The notes under the pieces were generated by a model, which saw only the letters and a program-made list of their open reading frames with translations, ran no database searches and had not been told where the DNA came from. The position numbers and the translations under genes are program-made. A stretch of 8,533 bases of DNA from an uncultured Clostridia bacterium (GTDB lineage Bacteria > Bacillota > Clostridia > Oscillospirales > UMGS1783), in NCBI GenBank assembly GCA_937892635.1, contig CALBKB010000214.1, positions 1 to 8,533 on the forward strand. The letters run 5' to 3'. Numbering within the stretch: the stretch's first letter is position 1; the number at the start of each line of letters is the position of its first letter. Shown here in pieces: positions 6,170 through 8,533 of this stretch.

Positions 6170-6871
6170 ATGACGAGGCAGCGCACCTGCGCCATTATTG
6201 TGGCGGCCGGCCGCAGTACGCGGATGGGACAAGATAAACAGCAGATCCGGATCGGCAAGACCACGGTTATCGATCGTTGCTTGGAAAATTTTCAAAAAGC
6301 CAACACCATTGATGATATTGTTGTTGTGACTTCACCCGAACGCTATCCTTATTTATCACAATCCGCGCCGAGCAAAGTAGTTGCCGTTATTGAGGGCGGA
6401 GCAACACGACAGGAGTCGGTGCAGCGCGGATTAGCCGCCGTCCCCCCTGACTGCCGATATATTGCCATTCATGACGGCGCGCGCCCCTTTGCCTATCCTG
6501 CCTTGATTGATCGCGTCAATGAGGCCGCCTATATAAACGGAGCCGCAGCGCCTGTGATACCGGTAACCAGCACTGTAAAGTTAATTGACGATACAGGTAA
6601 AATCATTGATACGGTGGATCGTGAGCGATTGCGGTTGGTACAAACACCTCAGACGTTTGAATTGGAGGCGTATCGGATCGCGCTAGCGTCTGCGATGGCT
6701 GACCGGGAGGATCTGACGGACGATTGTCAGCTGTTTGAGCGGCGAAACTTGCCGATTGTATGGGTTGAGGGCAGCGAAGATAACATCAAACTGACTACGC
6801 CTGCTGACCTTGTGTTGGCACGCATGATTGCGCAAAGGATGGATGAAGATGAGAATAGGGATCGGATATGA
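6170..6871 (+). CDS. ispD: 2-C-methyl-D-erythritol 4-phosphate cytidylyltransferase
   Basis: Third step of the MEP pathway, joining CTP and methylerythritol phosphate to give CDP-methylerythritol; cytosolic homodimer, 233 residues as usual. The CTP-binding signature IIVAAGRSTRMGQDKQ (9-24) includes Arg18 and Lys23. Further signatures are GGATRQESVQRGL (76-88), IHDGARPF (100-107), DRERLRLVQTPQTFE (150-164) with Arg151, TDDCQLFE (183-190) and GSEDNIKLTTPADL (201-214) with Lys207. A strong AGGAGG site (6160-6165) is followed by ATG at 6170. Its end overlaps the ispF start by 23 nt, implying translational coupling; in some bacteria the two are fused into one IspDF enzyme. Codon use matches the genes to the left, so this gene belongs to the Bacillota part of the window. 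Confidence 0.97.
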   Translation: MTRQRTCAIIVAAGRSTRMGQDKQQIRIGKTTVIDRCLENFQKANTIDDIVVVTSPERYPYLSQSAPSKVVAVIEGGATRQESVQRGLAAVPPDCRYIAIHDGARPFAYPALIDRVNEAAYINGAAAPVIPVTSTVKLIDDTGKIIDTVDRERLRLVQTPQTFELEAYRIALASAMADREDLTDDCQLFERRNLPIVWVEGSEDNIKLTTPADLVLARMIAQRMDEDENRDRI

Positions 6872-7331
6872 TGTACATCGACTCAAAGAGGGTCGAAAAC
6901 TGATTCTGGGCGGCGTTGAGATTCCCAACGATAAGGGATTGGACGGACATTCAGATGCCGACGTATTAGTCCATGCGATCATGGATGCCCTGCTTGGCGC
7001 AGCAGGCCTTGGCGACATCGGAGAACATTTCCCCGATTCAGACGAGCAGTTTAAAGGTATTTCCAGCCTTAAGCTTCTGGCACACGTGGGTGCGCTTTTA
7101 TCCGAGCGCAGCCTTGGCGTGGGCAACATAGACGCCACCATCTGTGCCGAGCGCCCGAAACTGAAGGCCCATATCCCCTCCATACAGGAATGTCTGGCCG
7201 AATGCATGGGCATAGACGTGGAGGACATCAGCATCAAGGCCACCACCACAGAGAAACTCGGCTTCACCGGCCGCGAGGAGGGCATCTCCGCCTATGCCAC
7301 CGTGCTGATAGAAGCCTACCCCAATCCCTAA
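6849..7331 (+). CDS. ispF: 2-C-methyl-D-erythritol 2,4-cyclodiphosphate synthase, apparently mosaic
   Basis: Fifth step of the MEP pathway: cyclises CDP-methylerythritol 2-phosphate, releasing CMP. The 160 residues are full length. Zinc ligands Asp8, His10 (YDVHRL) and His42 (GHSDADVLVHAIMDALLG, 33-50), the FPDSD segment (61-65), AERPKL (100-105) and KATTTEKLGFTGREEGI (130-146) are all in place, so the reading frame should encode an active enzyme. I start at 6849, where GYDVH has the family spacing; an upstream ATG at 6828 adds seven odd residues. The first ~85 residues look like Bacillota IspF. From about GNIDATICAERPKLK onward the protein matches the Bacteroidota pattern (for example CAERPKLKA, TTTEKLGFTGREEGISAYATVLIE), and third codon positions become almost all G or C. 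The junction lies around 7085-7135. This may be a chimera rather than a natural gene. Confidence 0.92.
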   Translation: MRIGIGYDVHRLKEGRKLILGGVEIPNDKGLDGHSDADVLVHAIMDALLGAAGLGDIGEHFPDSDEQFKGISSLKLLAHVGALLSERSLGVGNIDATICAERPKLKAHIPSIQECLAECMGIDVEDISIKATTTEKLGFTGREEGISAYATVLIEAYPNP

Positions 7332-7367
7332 AGACTCTAAGATCCCTAAAGACCCTGAGGACTCTAA
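7326..7367 (+). repeat. Short degenerate repeats downstream of ispF
   Basis: CCCTAAAGAC occurs twice with an 18-bp period (7326-7335 and 7344-7353) and GACTCTAA twice (7333-7340 and 7360-7367). I recall low-complexity spacers of this style between genes in Bacteroidales genomes; no function is evident. Confidence 0.5.
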
Positions 7368-7379
7368 CCCTACAATTTT

Positions 7380-7732
7380 ATGTCCGGCGATATCATACTA
7401 TACACCTCCGAAGATGGCAAAAGCCGCATCAAACTTTACGAACGTGATGGTTTGATATGGCTTAACCAGTTGCAAATGGCCGAACTTTTTGCCACCTCTA
7501 AGCAAAATATCAACTTACATATCTCCAAGATTCTAATCGACAAAGAGTTAGATGCGAATTCAGTTGTCAAGGAATACTTGACAACTGCGTTAGCAACAAG
7601 CAAATGGAGACATTTGTTTATAAGGTCTTTGACAAATTTAATGCCCGTAGGAAGGCCATAGAAAGGGCAAATGCCGATGCTGAAGACATGTCACAATTAT
7701 TAGAACTGGAGCAAGACTTAAAGAAACGCTGA
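7380..7732 (+). pseudogene. rhuM: RhuM-family gene, internally deleted and frameshifted
   Basis: The frame from ATG 7380 starts like the RhuM ('virulence protein RhuM') family: SGDIILYTSEDGKSRIKLYE, then IWLNQLQMAELFATSKQNINLHI (residues 26-48, helix-turn-helix-like) and ELDANSVVKEYLTTA. After about residue 70 the similarity stops and the frame ends at 7661. The family's C-terminal tail reappears in another frame from about 7601: QMETFVYKVFDKFNARRKA followed by an acidic/charged helix ending at TGA 7730-7732. The long conserved middle, with the SKRGTQFRRWA-type motif, is missing. An internal deletion thus joins the two ends near 7588-7600 and shifts the frame. There is no ribosome binding site before the start (TACAATTTT), as is usual in Bacteroidota. 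RhuM genes often travel with mobile or restriction-modification loci; their function is unknown. Confidence 0.8.
7561..7587. other. Perfect 11-bp hairpin next to the rhuM deletion point
   Basis: CAGTTGTCAAG (7561-7571) and CTTGACAACTG (7577-7587) form a perfect inverted repeat around a 5-nt loop, GAATA. It lies within the codons for SVVKEYLTT and ends about a dozen bases before the point where rhuM breaks. It may have favoured the deletion; it may also be a coincidence of conserved codons. Confidence 0.6.
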
Positions 7733-7799
7733 TTCCCGCCACCTCACTTGACATAAATCAATAAAACACGAAGTACGGGCAAAAAGTTCGCCCTTACTA

Positions 7800-7830
7800 T
7801 TGCAGGTCTCGGAAAAAGCCGTACCTTTGC
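7800..7830 (+). promoter_or_regulatory. Bacteroidota-type promoter (TTG - 19 nt - TACCTTTG)
   Basis: TACCTTTG (7822-7829) matches the Bacteroidota -7 consensus TAnnTTTG, and a TTG (7800-7802, in TATTG) lies exactly 19 nt upstream, the expected -33 element position. It faces right, towards a terminator about 70 nt away and not towards any rightward gene. Confidence 0.65.
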
Positions 7831-7836
7831 ATCGTG

Positions 7837-7906
7837 TTTTTCATGGTATTAGATTTAAGGTTAACGAAAGATTGGTTGTCGTGATGACAACCTTCTTTTT
7901 TTTTTT
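7837..7906 (+). ncRNA. Putative ~70-nt small RNA between promoter and terminator
   Basis: The interval from the expected start (about 7837) of the TACCTTTG promoter to the last T of the terminator would give a transcript of about 70 nt. It holds no convincing reading frame. The 5' part, about 35 nt, is AT-rich and unstructured (GTGTTTTTCATGG then TATTAGATTTAAGGTTAACG); the 3' part is the terminator hairpin. This layout is that of an independent small RNA. The alternative is a leader or a remnant whose downstream gene has been lost, since the next gene lies on the other strand. The start site is predicted only, so the 5' end is approximate. Confidence 0.4.
7874..7906 (+). terminator. Intrinsic terminator with eleven T
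   Basis: GGTTGTC (7874-7880), loop GTGAT, GACAACC (7886-7892), then TTC and eleven T (7896-7906). The stem can be extended past a small bulge by AAAGA pairing with TCTTT. It points right and would also stop transcripts coming through the rhuM remnant. Confidence 0.85.
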
Positions 7907-7936
7907 GCACGTACTTTTCGGTTAAAACCTATTCTT

Positions 7937-7978
7937 CGTTAAACATTCAACGTTAATCGTTCACCGTTCACCGTTCAA
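7937..7978. repeat. Heptanucleotide tandem repeat, six units
   Basis: Six consecutive 7-mers: CGTTAAA, CATTCAA, CGTTAAT, CGTTCAC, CGTTCAC, CGTTCAA. The TGA stop of the minus-strand nuclease gene is formed by the last unit. Slipped-strand expansion of a 7-bp unit is the likely origin. Confidence 0.75.
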
Positions 7979-8533
7979 TACTCCACCAGCCAGCGTTCCA
8001 GGTTGCGGGTTTCGCTTGTGATGTTAGCGCCTATCTTCACCGTCTCCCTGCCGTCCACGGCAAAGGGCAGGGCATAGTCCTTTTCGTTTATCTGGGCCAG
8101 AGCATCCTCGGCAGAACCGTCCAGTTTCAACTCGATGACATAAACGTACCTGTCGGTACCTATGGTCAGGTCTATACGGCCACGGGAAGTACGGTATTCC
8201 GCCTGGACATACAAACCCATCAGTTTGGTGAAGATGAACATCACATTCTGGTAATGAACCTCAAGGTCACGTATCAGTTCGTATGGCGTATCTGCCATCA
8301 AGGCCTTTAGGCGCAGCATGAAGGCATCCACCTTGCCGTTTCTGACCTCACGCACGAACTTGCCTACAAACGATGGGGAGTCGTTCTGAGAAATGGGAGT
8401 GTAGAAGGGCATCAGGAAACTCATGAAACCCTCCTTTACCTCCTCGTTGGCAAGGCCCGTGAGGCAGCTGGGGCACCAGTTGATGGGAGTCTCCGCCCCG
8501 TAGGCAAGGCCCTTCTTGTACATCTGCAGGAAG
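7975..8533 (-). CDS. C-terminal part of PD-(D/E)XK nuclease family protein (DUF1703 type), fused to a LeuS fragment
   Basis: The frame is open from the right window edge to TGA at 7975. Counting from the Met at 8523, residues from about 26 on match the C-terminal half of the AAA-ATPase/PD-(D/E)XK proteins (PDDEXK_9, DUF1703) abundant in Bacteroidales. NEEVKEGFMSFLMPFYT (26-42) is the usual post-ATPase segment. The nuclease core is GRIDL with Asp118, then VIELKL with Glu131 and Lys133, and a QINEKDY motif (144-150). The full-length proteins have about 500-600 residues with an N-terminal AAA+ domain, which is absent here. In its place residues 1 to about 25 come from leucyl-tRNA synthetase, in frame. 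The nuclease function is inferred from fold only; these genes are often multicopy and of unknown role. The fusion is probably a chimera, not a real protein. Confidence 0.8.
   Translation of the reverse strand, partial: FLQMYKKGLAYGAETPINWCPSCLTGLANEEVKEGFMSFLMPFYTPISQNDSPSFVGKFVREVRNGKVDAFMLRLKALMADTPYELIRDLEVHYQNVMFIFTKLMGLYVQAEYRTSRGRIDLTIGTDRYVYVIELKLDGSAEDALAQINEKDYALPFAVDGRETVKIGANITSETRNLERWLVEY
8437..8533 (-). pseudogene. leuS: Leucyl-tRNA synthetase fragment (catalytic core piece)
   Basis: From the window edge the frame reads FLQMYKKGLAY, then PINWCPSC and TGLANEEV, the segment of bacterial LeuS just before the editing domain (family pattern FLQ.Y.KGLAY....PVNWCP...T.LANEEV). Only about 32 residues are visible. 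The form PINWCPSC with CLTGLANEEV is not that of Bacteroidota LeuS, which I know as VNWCPALGTVLANDEV. Codons are almost all G/C-ending, richer than both the nuclease part and the left-hand genes. It therefore probably comes from a third source. Whether an intact LeuS continues to the right cannot be seen, but to the left it is replaced by nuclease sequence. Confidence 0.75.

Noticed and set aside
6683..7285. 200-codon minus-strand open frame opposite ispD/ispF
   Set aside because: Shadow frame, Ser/Arg/Pro-rich as expected from reversing these genes; ispD and ispF are certain.
7326..7367. Possible CRISPR or regulatory array
   Set aside because: Repeats are only 8-10 bp, degenerate and few, without spacers of regular length; low-complexity intergenic DNA is a better reading.
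7190..7447. Plus-strand frame with His/Arg-rich start and Leu/Thr repeats
   Set aside because: Frame shadow over the end of ispF and the short spacer repeats; low complexity and no family match.
7380..8533. A new defence system made of RhuM plus PD-(D/E)XK nuclease
   Set aside because: RhuM is broken, the nuclease lacks its ATPase half and is joined to a tRNA synthetase fragment, and the two are convergent. The evidence points to remnants and chimerism, not a functional system.
8437..8533. A genuine LeuS-nuclease fusion toxin
   Set aside because: The join falls at a shared short motif, only about 30 LeuS residues are visible, and another suspicious join occurs 1.3 kb away; artefact is more likely.

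Overview
Most of this window (about 1-7100) reads as one coherent stretch of a Bacillota-type chromosome. The clearest marker is the order SRP RNA - dnaX - ybaB/ebfC - recR, as in Bacillus subtilis (scr-dnaX-yaaK-recR). Other supporting markers are mini-RNase III, a YitT-family membrane protein, strong AGGAGG-type ribosome binding sites, near-consensus sigma-70/sigma-A promoters with 17-bp spacers, and a CarD-family gene followed by ispD-ispF. I cannot resolve the family; a clostridial or negativicute lineage of intermediate GC would fit.

The layout has two divergent arms leaving a short AT-rich region at 5525-5626. Leftward run gph (phosphoglycolate phosphatase type), rpe (ribulose-phosphate 3-epimerase), the small SRP RNA with its own strong promoter, dnaX (DNA polymerase III gamma/tau), ybaB, recR and mrnC (mini-RNase III), closed by an intrinsic terminator. 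Beyond it are a YitT-family membrane protein and the start of an unrecognised protein that leaves the window. Gaps in this arm are 3-18 nt, so genes for DNA replication and repair, 23S rRNA processing and protein targeting share transcripts. Rightward run carD, ispD and ispF, linking a transcription regulator to the MEP isoprenoid pathway.

From about 7100 rightward the character changes. The last third of IspF has the sequence style of Bacteroidota and nearly all G/C third positions. It is followed by features typical of Bacteroidota: a gene start without a ribosome binding site, a broken RhuM-family gene, a TTG-19 nt-TACCTTTG promoter, a putative ~70-nt transcript ending in a terminator with eleven T, a heptamer tandem repeat, and the C-terminal half of a PD-(D/E)XK nuclease (DUF1703/PDDEXK_9 type). 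At the extreme right this nuclease is fused in frame to a piece of leucyl-tRNA synthetase, joined exactly where both families carry an Asn-Glu-Glu-Val motif.

The main conclusion is therefore caution. The window looks like a mosaic of at least two, probably three, genomes, with both joins inside conserved protein motifs. A metagenome assembly or amplification chimera is the simplest explanation; recent recombination is the alternative. I found no convincing new defence or metabolic system. The best candidate for something poorly described is the small promoter-to-terminator transcription unit at about 7800-7906.
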